Shown in pieces: positions 43,370 through 52,130 of a stretch of 64,000 bases of DNA. The DNA is taken from the NCBI RefSeq assembly GCF_000521215.1, contig NZ_KI928922.1, forward strand, positions 91,531 to 155,530. The letters are read 5' to 3'. The position numbers and the translations under genes are program-made. This stretch comes from Labrenzia sp. DG1229 (lineage in GTDB: Bacteria > Pseudomonadota > Alphaproteobacteria > Rhizobiales > Stappiaceae). Each line of letters begins with the position of its first letter. Position 1 is the stretch's first letter. The notes under the pieces were generated by a model that was not told the origin of the DNA, searched no databases, and was given only the letters and a program-made list of their open reading frames with translations.

Positions 43370-44953
43370 ATGAGAAAACTGACAGCCGCTGCTGCGGTTA
43401 CGGTAAGCGCATTGGCGTTGTTCACCGGAGCGGCATATGCAGAAAAGCTGACCATAGGTCTGGCATCCGAGCCGACTTCAATGGATCCTCATTTCCATAA
43501 TCTTGGCCCGAACAATGCGATGTCGGTCCACATGTTCGACAGGCTGATTGCCCAGGACGAGAAACAGCGGCTGTCGCCGGGTCTCGCCGTCTCCTGGAAG
43601 CCGATCGACGACCTGACCTGGGAATTCAAGTTGCGTGAAGGCGTGAAGTTCCACGACGGCAGCGATTTCAATGCCGACGACGTCATCTGCACGATGGAAC
43701 GCGCACCGGACGTACCGAACTCTCCGTCCGGATACGGAACCTATCTGAAGGGCAAGACCTTCAAGAAAATCGACGACTATACGGTTCATGCCATCACGGA
43801 ATCGCCTTACCCGCTGATGGCGAACGACATTTCGACGATACCGGTGATCTCCGACAGTGCCGGGTGCGGCGCGGCGACCGAAGACTTCAATGCGGGAACC
43901 GCAGCTATTGGCACCGGCCCGTTCAAGTTTTCCAACTACAAGCCCGGCGAGAGTATCACGTTCGTTCGCAATGACGAGTATTGGGGCAACAAGCCCGCCT
44001 GGAGCGAAGTGGAATTCCGTCCGATCAAATCCGGCCCGAGCCGGGTCGCCGCCCTGTTGGCCGGTGACGTGGACATGATCGCGGGCGTGCCGACGACTGA
44101 CATCCAGACCCTGGACTCAAAGGACGACATACAGCTTAGCCAGGGGGTTTCCAATCGCGTCATCTACCTGCATATGGACCAGTTCCGCGAGAACTCGCCC
44201 TATGTCAAAGGCAATGACGGCAGCGATATCAAGAACCCGCTGATGGACCAGCGCGTCCGCCAGGCGATCTCGAAAGCGATCAACCGCGACGCTATTGTCG
44301 ACCGCGTGATGGAAGGGGTTGCCATTCCGGCCGGGCAATTGCTGCCGGAAGGTTTCTTTGGCGTGTCTGACATTCTGCAGCCCGTCGCCTATGACCCGGA
44401 AGGTGCGAAGGCTCTGCTGGCAGAAGCAGGCTATGGCGACGGCTTCCAGCTGACGATTCACGGTCCGAACGACCGTTATATCAACGATTCGAAGATCGCC
44501 GAGGCGATCGGGCAGATGTTGACCAGGGTCGGTATCAAGACAGCGGTCGAAACGATGCCCAGATCCGTGTATTTCGGGCGCGCATCGCGCGGCAGCCCGG
44601 ACGGCCTGCCGGAGTTCAGCTTCATTCTGGTCGGATGGGGCGCAGGTTCCGGTGAAGCGTCTTCGCCCCTGAAGTCCCTTATCCATACCTACGACAACGA
44701 CAAGGGTTTCGGCTCCTCGAACCGTGGCCGCCACTCCAATGCCGAGATCGATGGCCTGATCGAGGAAGCGCTGAGGACTGTCGACGATGAGAAGCGTCAG
44801 GACCTGTTGGCGAAGTCGACGGAAATGGCCATTGAAAACGTCGCGATCATCCCGACCCATTTCCAGGTCAACACATGGGCGGCGAAAAAGGGTCTGAAGT
44901 ATATTCCGCGGACCGACGAATACACCCTCGCCATGGGTGTCGTGAAGGAATAA
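43370..44953 (+). CDS. Family-5 ABC solute-binding protein, standard domain order
   Basis: A protein of 527 residues from ATG 43370 with GAGGGAG upstream and a clear signal peptide ending AAYA-EKL. The order is canonical: TIGLASEPTSMDP, then LREGVKFHDGSDFNADDV, later YDPEGAKALLAEAGYGDG, then QLTIHGPND and HSNAEIDGLIEEALRTVDDE at the C-terminus. It binds a peptide-like solute for the importer encoded downstream. It is the in-window reference that shows the permutation in the other family-5 binding protein. A GC-rich hairpin follows the stop. Confidence 0.93.
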   Translation: MRKLTAAAAVTVSALALFTGAAYAEKLTIGLASEPTSMDPHFHNLGPNNAMSVHMFDRLIAQDEKQRLSPGLAVSWKPIDDLTWEFKLREGVKFHDGSDFNADDVICTMERAPDVPNSPSGYGTYLKGKTFKKIDDYTVHAITESPYPLMANDISTIPVISDSAGCGAATEDFNAGTAAIGTGPFKFSNYKPGESITFVRNDEYWGNKPAWSEVEFRPIKSGPSRVAALLAGDVDMIAGVPTTDIQTLDSKDDIQLSQGVSNRVIYLHMDQFRENSPYVKGNDGSDIKNPLMDQRVRQAISKAINRDAIVDRVMEGVAIPAGQLLPEGFFGVSDILQPVAYDPEGAKALLAEAGYGDGFQLTIHGPNDRYINDSKIAEAIGQMLTRVGIKTAVETMPRSVYFGRASRGSPDGLPEFSFILVGWGAGSGEASSPLKSLIHTYDNDKGFGSSNRGRHSNAEIDGLIEEALRTVDDEKRQDLLAKSTEMAIENVAIIPTHFQVNTWAAKKGLKYIPRTDEYTLAMGVVKE

Positions 44954-44963
44954 CAAACCTCTC

Positions 44964-44989
44964 CCGGGCCGCTGCTTCCTGCGGCCCGG
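44964..44989 (+). terminator. Intercistronic hairpin after the second family-5 binding-protein gene
   Basis: A perfect 9-bp stem, CCGGGCCGC (44964-44972) with GCGGCCCGG (44981-44989), and an 8-base loop. The following bases are TCCTTCCTT, not a clean T-run. It lies in the 60-base gap before the permease gene, and probably stabilises the binding-protein mRNA or terminates part of the transcripts. Confidence 0.7.
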
Positions 44990-45013
44990 TCCTTCCTTAA
45001 GTCGAGAAACCCA

Positions 45014-45991
45014 ATGACTGTTTTCGTCATCCGGCGGCTGATGCAGGCGTTCCTTGTCGTCTTTCTCATGTCGGTAATCGTCTTCTTCGGCGTGAACATC
45101 GTCGGCGATCCGATTTACATGCTGGTGAGTCCCGACGCGGACCAGGCTGATATTGAAGCGGCGATCCGTCGTCTCGGGCTCGACCGTCCGATATGGGAGC
45201 AGTATTTCCTGTTCCTGAAAGGCGCTGTACAAGGCAATCTCGGAGACAGTTTCGTCTTCGGCCAACCGGCACTGAAACTTATCCTGCATCATATGCCTGC
45301 GACATTGGAACTGGCATTCAGCGCGCTCTTTCTCGCAATCGTCTTTGGCATTCCACTCGGTCTGTTTTCAGGCCTCTATCCCGACAACCCGGTGTCGAAG
45401 GGCATCATGGCGGGCTCCATTCTCGGGTTTTCGCTACCGACTTTCTGGGTCGGGCTGATGCTCATTTTGCTATTCGCCGTCGAACTTGGATGGCTTCCCT
45501 CAACCGGTCGCGGTGATACGGCTTCGGTGTTCGGGATCCAGACAAGTCTCGCCACCTGGGATGGCATCCGGCATATCTTTCTGCCGGCACTCAATCTCTC
45601 GCTTTTGAAGATATCGCTTGCAATCCGCCTCACCCGGGCAGGTGTCCGCGAAGCAATGGGGCAGGACTATGTCAAATATGCCCGTGCCAAAGGCGTTTCG
45701 ACAAAACGCATCATCTTCGTACATGTCATGAAGAACATCATGATCCCGGTCGTGACGGTGATGGGGCTGGAATTTGGCAGCCTGATCGGCTTCTCGGTTG
45801 TGACGGAAACGATTTTCGCCTGGCCAGGAATGGGCAAGCTTCTGATCGACGCGATCCTGCAACTCGATCGCCCTGTCGTCGTAGCCTACCTGATGATCAT
45901 GGTTCTGTTCTTCGTCCTGATCAATCTGATGGTCGACATACTCTATTCAATCCTGGACCCGCGGGTCCGTCTTCAGGATCAGGGTGCATGA
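45014..45991 (+). CDS. Dipeptide-type ABC permease (DppB-like), second locus
   Basis: A protein of 325 residues from ATG 45014. It begins with a membrane helix (VIRRLMQAFLVVFLMSVIVFF in part), then IRRLGLDRPIWEQYFLFLKG as in DppB proteins, the transport core and the ATPase-contact loop (GQDYVKYARAKGVSTKRIIF). It ends by overlapping the start of the DppC-like gene. Confidence 0.92.
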   Translation: MTVFVIRRLMQAFLVVFLMSVIVFFGVNIVGDPIYMLVSPDADQADIEAAIRRLGLDRPIWEQYFLFLKGAVQGNLGDSFVFGQPALKLILHHMPATLELAFSALFLAIVFGIPLGLFSGLYPDNPVSKGIMAGSILGFSLPTFWVGLMLILLFAVELGWLPSTGRGDTASVFGIQTSLATWDGIRHIFLPALNLSLLKISLAIRLTRAGVREAMGQDYVKYARAKGVSTKRIIFVHVMKNIMIPVVTVMGLEFGSLIGFSVVTETIFAWPGMGKLLIDAILQLDRPVVVAYLMIMVLFFVLINLMVDILYSILDPRVRLQDQGA

Positions 45992-46905
45992 CCGATACAG
46001 CGATGCAGTCCGCAAGTACGGCACCGGTAAAGATTGAAACCCCGTTTCAGCGATTTCGCGCCGAGTATTTCGAAAGCCGCATTGCCGCAACTGCTTTTTT
46101 CATTTTTGTGGCCATTGTTCTGCTGGCGATCCTGGCACCGTGGATTACGCCGCAAAACCCTTATGACCTGGCGCAGGTCGATGTTCTCGACGGACGGTTG
46201 CCGCCTGGCTCCGAGGCCTTCGCCGGATACACCATGTGGCTTGGGTCGGACGGCGCCGGACGGGACCTTTACTCGGCGATCCTCTATGGCCTCCGGATTT
46301 CGATCTCCGTTGGCCTGGCTTCCGGCGTGATCGCGCTTTTCATTGGCATGACCGTTGGTCTGATCGCTGCATATCTCGGAGGCAGGACGGAAGCCGTCAT
46401 CATGCGTGTTGTCGATCTTCAGCTTTCGTTTCCGGCCGCACTTGTTGCGCTGATGCTTGTTGCCGCACTGGGGAAAGGGGTCGACAAGATCATCCTTGCC
46501 CTTGTCGTCGCCCAGTGGGCCTACTATGCCAGAACCGTCCGCGCGACCGCTCTGGTCGAACGCGGCAAGGAATATGTTGAAGCTGCGCAATGTCTTGGCC
46601 TCTCCAGAATGAGAGTTGTTTTCAGGCATATCCTGCCGAATTGCATGGCACCCCTGATCGTGGTCGGAACAGTGCAGACGGCTCATGCGGTTTCCCTCGA
46701 GGCGACGCTCTCGTTCCTTGGTGTCGGACTGCCGCAAACCGAACCTTCGCTCGGCGTTCTGATCGCCAATGGCTTTGAGTACATGTTGTCTGGACGGTAC
46801 TGGATCTCGGTCTTTCCCGGCATCGCACTGCTCTTGACCGTCGCATCGATCAATCTTGTTGGCGACCAGTTGCGTGACGTTCTCAATCCGAGGATGAAAA
46901 AATGA
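45988..46905 (+). CDS. Dipeptide-type ABC permease (DppC-like), second locus
   Basis: A protein of 305 residues starting in an ATGA overlap with the DppB-like gene. Landmarks are MWLGSDGAGRDLYSAILYGL after the first membrane helix and KEYVEAAQCLGLSRMRVVFR as the contact loop, followed by LEATLSFLGVGLPQTEPS. It completes the membrane channel. It overlaps the first ATPase gene by four bases. Confidence 0.92.
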   Translation: MTDTAMQSASTAPVKIETPFQRFRAEYFESRIAATAFFIFVAIVLLAILAPWITPQNPYDLAQVDVLDGRLPPGSEAFAGYTMWLGSDGAGRDLYSAILYGLRISISVGLASGVIALFIGMTVGLIAAYLGGRTEAVIMRVVDLQLSFPAALVALMLVAALGKGVDKIILALVVAQWAYYARTVRATALVERGKEYVEAAQCLGLSRMRVVFRHILPNCMAPLIVVGTVQTAHAVSLEATLSFLGVGLPQTEPSLGVLIANGFEYMLSGRYWISVFPGIALLLTVASINLVGDQLRDVLNPRMKK

Positions 46906-47876
46906 CTGCAGTGCTGGAGGTGAGCGGCCTGAAGACGCATTTTTTCACTCACGCCGGTGTCGTCAAGGCGGTGGATGGTGTCGATTTCACCGTGAACAAG
47001 GGCGAGGTCATGGGCCTTGTCGGTGAATCGGGATCAGGCAAATCCATTACGGGGTTTTCCATCCTTGGCCTGATAGACCAGCCGGGACGGATCGTGGAAG
47101 GCGCTATCCGTTTCATTGGTGAAGACATTGCCAAGGCGCCTGAGGATAAATTGAAATCGATACGCGGAAACCGGATTTCGATGATCTTCCAGGACCCCAT
47201 GATGACGCTCAATCCGGTATTGCGTATCGACACCCAGATGATGGAGGCAATCCTTGCGCATGAACCGGTGCCCAGGAAAGAGGCCTGGGAGCGGTGCCGT
47301 GATGCACTCGGTCTGGTTGGCATTCCCTCGCCCGAGGAGCGCCTCAGGGCCTATCCGCACCAGCTCTCGGGAGGCATGCGCCAGCGTGTCTCCATTGCAA
47401 CGGCCTTCCTGAACAAACCTGATCTGATCATCGCCGACGAACCGACAACTGCCCTCGACGTTACCATTCAGGCGCAGATCATTTTCGAGGCGCAGAAGCT
47501 GACGCGTCAGACGGGAACGGCGATGATCTGGATCACGCACGACCTTGCCGTTGTGGCAGGCCTCGCCGACCGGATCTCGGTGATGTACGCGGGCAGGATC
47601 GTCGAACAGGGGCTCACCGACGATGTGATCGACCGGCCGCTCCACCCTTATACAGTGGGCCTGCTGGGATCTGTCCCGACAGCAAACAACCGTGGGGAAC
47701 GGCTGTTCCAGATTGAGGGCATGACGCCGAACATGCTGGCATTGCCTGAGGGATGCGCCTTCTCCCCCCGGTGCGGTTCGGCAAGCGGTGCCTGCAGGAC
47801 CCCACCTCCGATAGAACATGTGGCAGACCGCGAACTTCGTTGCTATCATCCCCGGTCGCAGGCAGCAGCACAATGA
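46902..47876 (+). CDS. Dipeptide-type ABC ATP-binding protein (DppD-like), second locus
   Basis: A protein of 324 residues in an ATGA overlap with the permease gene. Walker A is GESGSGKSI, the signature LSGGMRQR, Walker [13 protein letters not shown], and the H-loop THD. The C-terminal cysteine-rich oligopeptide extension is present ([15 protein letters not shown]). The next ATPase starts in its stop codon. Confidence 0.93.
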   Translation: MTAVLEVSGLKTHFFTHAGVVKAVDGVDFTVNKGEVMGLVGESGSGKSITGFSILGLIDQPGRIVEGAIRFIGEDIAKAPEDKLKSIRGNRISMIFQDPMMTLNPVLRIDTQMMEAILAHEPVPRKEAWERCRDALGLVGIPSPEERLRAYPHQLSGGMRQRVSIATAFLNKPDLIIADEPTTALDVTIQAQIIFEAQKLTRQTGTAMIWITHDLAVVAGLADRISVMYAGRIVEQGLTDDVIDRPLHPYTVGLLGSVPTANNRGERLFQIEGMTPNMLALPEGCAFSPRCGSASGACRTPPPIEHVADRELRCYHPRSQAAAQ

Positions 47877-48895
47877 CGGTTCCGCTGGTAGAGATCCGCA
47901 ACGTCTCCAAACGCTTCGCCAAGCGACTGGATGTGGCCGGAAAAATCGCCCGGAAACTGGGTGCCGGCGTGCGTGAAGAAATTGTGCACGCCGTCGATGA
48001 GGTCAATCTTACTATCAATCGCGGCGAGGTCTTGGGCCTGGTTGGGGAATCCGGCTGCGGCAAGTCCACGCTCGGACGCGTTGTTGCCGGTATCCATGCG
48101 CCGAGTACCGGTCAGTTGCTCTACAGGGGCAACGATATGGCGGCGATGTCGACTACAGACAAGAAAGCGGCAACGCTCGCGGTCCAGATGATCTTTCAGG
48201 ACCCTTTCGCCAGTCTGAATCCCAGATTGCGGGTGGAAGATATCATCGGCGAAGCTCCGACAGTCCACGGAATCGTTTCCCGGGGCGAGGCGCCGGACTA
48301 TGTCGACGACATCATGCGGAAGGTCGGACTAGATCCCTCGTTAAAACGGCGATACGCACACCAGTTCTCCGGTGGGCAGCGTCAACGTATCGGCATAGCA
48401 CGGGCGCTGGCCGTCAAACCGAAATTTCTTGTCTGCGACGAGGCCATTGCGGCGCTGGACGTTTCGATCCAGGCACAGGTCATCAACCTGTTCATGGATC
48501 TGCGCGAAGAGTTCGGCCTGACATATCTCTTCATCAGCCACGACCTCAGTGTGGTCGAGCACATCGCGGACCGGGTCGCGATCATGTATCTGGGCCGGAT
48601 TGTTGAAAGTGCGTCGACGGAAGAAATATTCAGCGCGCCAAGACACCCCTATACCCGGGCTCTCCTGGCGGAGGCACCTCGGCTGGATCAGCGCAAGCGC
48701 GACTTTGCTCCGATCGAAGGTGAGATTCCGTCGCCCCTGGCGCCGCCGGACGGCTGCTTCTTCAATCCGCGCTGCCCGCATGCTCAGGCTCTCTGTCGCA
48801 CGGACCAGCCTGTTCTTGAGACATTCGGCGAGACCCACTCGGTAGCCTGCCACTATTGGAAAGACATATGCCCCCCGCATTCCGGATTGACCTGA
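47873..48895 (+). CDS. Dipeptide-type ABC ATP-binding protein (DppF-like), second locus
   Basis: A protein of 340 residues. The ATG at 47873 overlaps the DppD-like stop; the open frame further upstream lies in that gene. Walker A is GESGCGKST, the signature FSGGQRQR, and the Walker B reads [11 protein letters not shown] with Ala-Ile where DEPVSALD is usual, so the Asp and Glu are retained. The extension carries [15 protein letters not shown]. It completes the importer. Confidence 0.92.
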   Translation: MTVPLVEIRNVSKRFAKRLDVAGKIARKLGAGVREEIVHAVDEVNLTINRGEVLGLVGESGCGKSTLGRVVAGIHAPSTGQLLYRGNDMAAMSTTDKKAATLAVQMIFQDPFASLNPRLRVEDIIGEAPTVHGIVSRGEAPDYVDDIMRKVGLDPSLKRRYAHQFSGGQRQRIGIARALAVKPKFLVCDEAIAALDVSIQAQVINLFMDLREEFGLTYLFISHDLSVVEHIADRVAIMYLGRIVESASTEEIFSAPRHPYTRALLAEAPRLDQRKRDFAPIEGEIPSPLAPPDGCFFNPRCPHAQALCRTDQPVLETFGETHSVACHYWKDICPPHSGLT

Positions 48896-49035
48896 CCGAC
48901 TGAAAGAGCCTTGCGTTCGATAGAGCATTCCGTATTGCACGAACCGTCTAGCGGACCCGGGACAAGAAACTCAAGCTGGCACTGAACCGCATTGTGCGGG
49001 CGGCGCCGGCACGCCTTGAAATTCTGGAGGAAGCA

Positions 49036-50460
49036 ATGAAAAACACCGATCGTGTCTGGGATTTTGTTGATGCCCGGCGGGACGACTATATCGGCCTTTC
49101 CGATCGTGTCTTCGACCAGCCGGAAATTGCCTATACCGAATTCAAGTCCGTTGCAGAGCACAGGAAGATGCTCGAACAGGAAGGTTTCCGGATCACGGAA
49201 GGCGTCGCCGGGATACCCACTGCAATTGTCGGAGAAGCAGGTGACGAAGGCCCGGTGATTGCCATTCTCGGCGAGTTCGACGCGCTTCCGGATTTGGGTC
49301 AGGTAGCCGGCGTTGCGGAACAGCAGCCGGTCGAGCAAGGCGGTCCGGGACATGGTTGCGGGCACAATCTGCTGGGATCGGCTGCGCTGATGGCGGCCGC
49401 TTCCGTGAAAGACTATCTCGCGGAACGGGGCATCAAGGGGCGCGTGCGATACTATGGCTGTCCGGCCGAGGAAGGGGGTGCCGCCAAGACATTCATGGTG
49501 CGTGAAGGTCTCTTCGACGATGTTGATGCCGCGATCTCCTGGCATCCGGCAACGTTTACGGCAGTCAACGAGGCCCGTTCACTCGCCAACACCCGTATCG
49601 ATTTCACGTTTCACGGACGCGCTGCCCACGCTGCCGGTGCTCCCGAACTCGGCCGCAGCGCGCTGGATGCGATCGAATTGATGAATGTCGGCATCAACTA
49701 CATGCGCGAACACATGCCTGACGATGCCAGGGTTCACTATGCGTATCTGGATGCCGGAGGGATCGCACCCAATGTCGTCCAGTCGCGTGCTACCGTTCGC
49801 CAGCTCGTTCGTGCGGGCAACCTGAAGGAATTGCACGGGCTGATCGACCGGGTACGCAAGGTTGCCGAAGGTGCGGCCCTCATGACAGAGACCACCGTCG
49901 AATCCCGAGTGGTCAGCGGCGTTTCCAACCTGATCGGCAATCGTCCCTTGGAAGAAACGATGCAGCGCAATATGGAGCGTCTGGGCGCGCCCGAATTCGA
50001 TGATATGGATCGCGCGTTTGCGGAGAAAATCCGGACGACGCTCAGCGAGGACAACATCACTGTCTCGTTCCGCAGGGTCGGAATGGAGGTGGATCCGGAA
50101 CTCGCTCTTTGCGACTTTGTGGTCCCTCTTGAGCGGCAAAGCGAGGGCGGTGAGGGTTCGACCGATGTTGGAGATGTCAGCTGGGCCGTCCCGACAGTTC
50201 AGGCTCGTGTTGCGACCTGTGCCGTCGGAACACCCTTCCACACCTGGCAATTGACGGCCCAAGGAAAAGCGCCAGCGGCGCACAAGGGCATGACCCATGC
50301 CGCAAAGATCATCGCGGGAACGGCGGTGGACCTGTTCGAGGACAGCGAGGTGCTGCAGCGGGCGATCGAAACTCATCGCACAAAACTGGCAAAGGAACCC
50401 TATGATTGCCCTATCTCGAAAGACGTTTCCCCACCGCTCAAGGCCATGAGCAACCAATGA
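49036..50460 (+). CDS. M20D-family amidohydrolase (AbgB-like)
   Basis: A protein of 474 residues with GGAGGAA before the ATG at 49036. It has the amidohydrolase metal-site run GGPGHGCGHNLLG, the acidic CPAEEGGAAK, and the inner HGRAAHAAGAPE of the lid domain. These features and length match the p-aminobenzoyl-glutamate hydrolase B branch rather than the IAA-amino-acid hydrolases, though only by pattern. No signal peptide, so it acts on an imported amide in the cytoplasm. It follows the importer operon by 140 bases and is likely read with it or from its own promoter. Confidence 0.88.
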   Translation: MKNTDRVWDFVDARRDDYIGLSDRVFDQPEIAYTEFKSVAEHRKMLEQEGFRITEGVAGIPTAIVGEAGDEGPVIAILGEFDALPDLGQVAGVAEQQPVEQGGPGHGCGHNLLGSAALMAAASVKDYLAERGIKGRVRYYGCPAEEGGAAKTFMVREGLFDDVDAAISWHPATFTAVNEARSLANTRIDFTFHGRAAHAAGAPELGRSALDAIELMNVGINYMREHMPDDARVHYAYLDAGGIAPNVVQSRATVRQLVRAGNLKELHGLIDRVRKVAEGAALMTETTVESRVVSGVSNLIGNRPLEETMQRNMERLGAPEFDDMDRAFAEKIRTTLSEDNITVSFRRVGMEVDPELALCDFVVPLERQSEGGEGSTDVGDVSWAVPTVQARVATCAVGTPFHTWQLTAQGKAPAAHKGMTHAAKIIAGTAVDLFEDSEVLQRAIETHRTKLAKEPYDCPISKDVSPPLKAMSNQ

Positions 50461-51346
50461 CCGGAACCAGAGTTCAGGCGGCGGATAAACCGGGCATATT
50501 TTGGCACTTCGTCAATCGTCCGCCCAGGGTGGATAACCGATATCAATACTCAGTCCGCTTTGCTGGTCCAACAGCCGAAACCGGTCGAACAATGAACCGA
50601 GATGGCTTGTAGGTTGGAAAGTTGTCGGATGCTATCGTCTCAGAGCAGTCGTCCAGGACCGTTTGGCAAAAACCCATGATTTGCCCACTCAAAACTTAAC
50701 CATGGGGGCAGTGACAATGGGTCTTGGCTTTGTTGCAAAAGTCAATCGACAAGCCGTGCAAGGCCTGTTTTGCAAAGTCTGTCAGGCATCGCGAGCGAAC
50801 GCCTCAGGTGCAATGCGACAGATATTTGCCCTTGCAATGGAATTTGCTCCGGCCGCGGAAACGCAGTTGTTGCAATGACAGGGCGAGACAGCGAACCTAT
50901 CGCAAAGCGCGAAGATGGTAGCGCCCGCTCTGAACCCATGACTCAGTTTCGGTGACCAAATCAGTCTGTTTTCGCTTCGGCGTGATAATGATTGAGCTCT
51001 GCAGTCAAGGCTTTGAAAAAAATCAATAAAATCTACATGGGCTTACGAGAATTGCTCGGTGGAGGAGGGCCGTTGCCGCCACAACGCCCGGTTCAGGCAA
51101 ATGCATTTCTCCCTGGTGGCAATTCCCTCACGAGGCACTTATTTTCAGCAGAAGTCAGGATAAACTGTGCTCAAAGGCATGAGTGGTCATACGTGAAGCG
51201 TTTTACAGAACCGTCTGGTGCTATCAACTTGTTGAACTCTCATTACGGGCTCCACTAATGTTTGCAATGGGACTGAAACGAGACTGACGGCTGCCAGTCT
51301 GTGTTTCCATTTATGCGGACGTATTTGGTTCCATTTCGCTGCACAA
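50461..51346. other. Gene-free stretch of about 890 bases
   Basis: The reading frames here are short and carry no family signal, and codon usage is unlike the neighbours. One line, GGCTTTGTTGCAAAAG near 50733, resembles the terminal inverted repeat style of IS6- or IS5-type elements, but no transposase remnant or partner repeat is visible. It separates the amidohydrolase gene from the convergent TetR gene. Confidence 0.5.
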
Positions 51347-51991
51347 TCACCTTGGTGTCTTGCCATTGTCTTTTGGATAATTGCCGGCGTTAACTTGTGG
51401 TCCATTTGTCAGGCCGTCGACATAGGTCTTGATCAATGTCTTTGCCAGCGTCATTGAAGTCTCACCTTCCTGCAGTCGGCCTGAACCTTCCAGGACCGTC
51501 ATTCCAAAAAGGCTCATCCACAAAACGCGTGCATGTTGATGAATTTCGGCAGCGCTTCGACCCGATAAAATGGGCGCAAGCGCGCGCTCGATAGTGGAGA
51601 GAAGCCCGGAAACCTTTTCCGAAAACCATTCGGGCACCGGCCGGGTCTCTGGTAACTTATGCTCAAAAACAGCGTTCCATAGCTTTGGGTTTTCGTGTGT
51701 GAAGCTCAGATAGCAATGCACGAGACGCTCCAGGTCCATGTTCGGGTTCTGCGTGAGTTCGACCTTTGAACATTCCTCCATGAGCTGATCCAAAGTCTCC
51801 CCATTCATATGCATGATGAGGTCGTCGAGATCCTCGAACAAATTGTACAAAGTCCCAATCGTATACCCGATATCACGTGCAACCTGCCGGGCGCGCAAGC
51901 CTCTAAGGCCTTCTTTTTCAACAATTTTCCTCGATGAATCGATGATAAGTCGCCACAGTTCTTCGCGCGTGTGATCGGACCGCCGGGCCAT
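51347..51991 (-). CDS. TetR-family transcriptional regulator
   Basis: A protein of 214 residues from ATG 51991, with GGAG six bases upstream; a TTG four codons earlier is less likely. The N-terminal helix-turn-helix reads LRARQVARDIGYTIGTLYNLF. The C-terminal ligand domain (HENPKLWNAVFEHKLPE) is of the WHG/TetR_C_33 style. It is divergent from the VIT/vWA and rhomboid genes. A TGAAC-CTT-GTTCA palindrome lies between them, which suggests that it represses that unit and itself. The inducer is unknown. Confidence 0.88.
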   Translation of the reverse strand: MARRSDHTREELWRLIIDSSRKIVEKEGLRGLRARQVARDIGYTIGTLYNLFEDLDDLIMHMNGETLDQLMEECSKVELTQNPNMDLERLVHCYLSFTHENPKLWNAVFEHKLPETRPVPEWFSEKVSGLLSTIERALAPILSGRSAAEIHQHARVLWMSLFGMTVLEGSGRLQEGETSMTLAKTLIKTYVDGLTNGPQVNAGNYPKDNGKTPR

Positions 51992-52017
51992 GCATGTCTC
52001 CAAGAATTATTAAAAAA

Positions 52018-52087
52018 TGAACCTTGTTCACATTTTAACTTGAAATTGAACGGCGATCAATTTATTTAAATGAGCACTGATCAATTT
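52018..52087. promoter_or_regulatory. TetR-type palindrome and direct repeats in the divergent promoter
   Basis: TGAAC (52018-52022), three bases, then GTTCA (52026-52030) form a perfect palindrome, a common TetR operator shape. A 9-bp direct repeat, GATCAATTT, occurs at 52055-52063 and 52079-52087, with starts 24 bases apart. The region is AT-rich and lies between the TetR start and the VIT/vWA start, so it should hold both promoters. Confidence 0.6.
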
Positions 52088-52130
52088 TTAGTTTTCTCAC
52101 ATCTAATCCTTACGAATGGGAGTATTCATA

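Noticed and set aside
50733..50750. Possible IS6/IS5-type terminal repeat
   Set aside because: Only one short match by eye, no transposase fragment and no partner repeat, so it is not called as a mobile element.
50992..51258. Possible small gene in the 50.5-51.3 kb gap
   Set aside because: No ribosome site, low-complexity start and no family resemblance; codon usage differs from neighbours.
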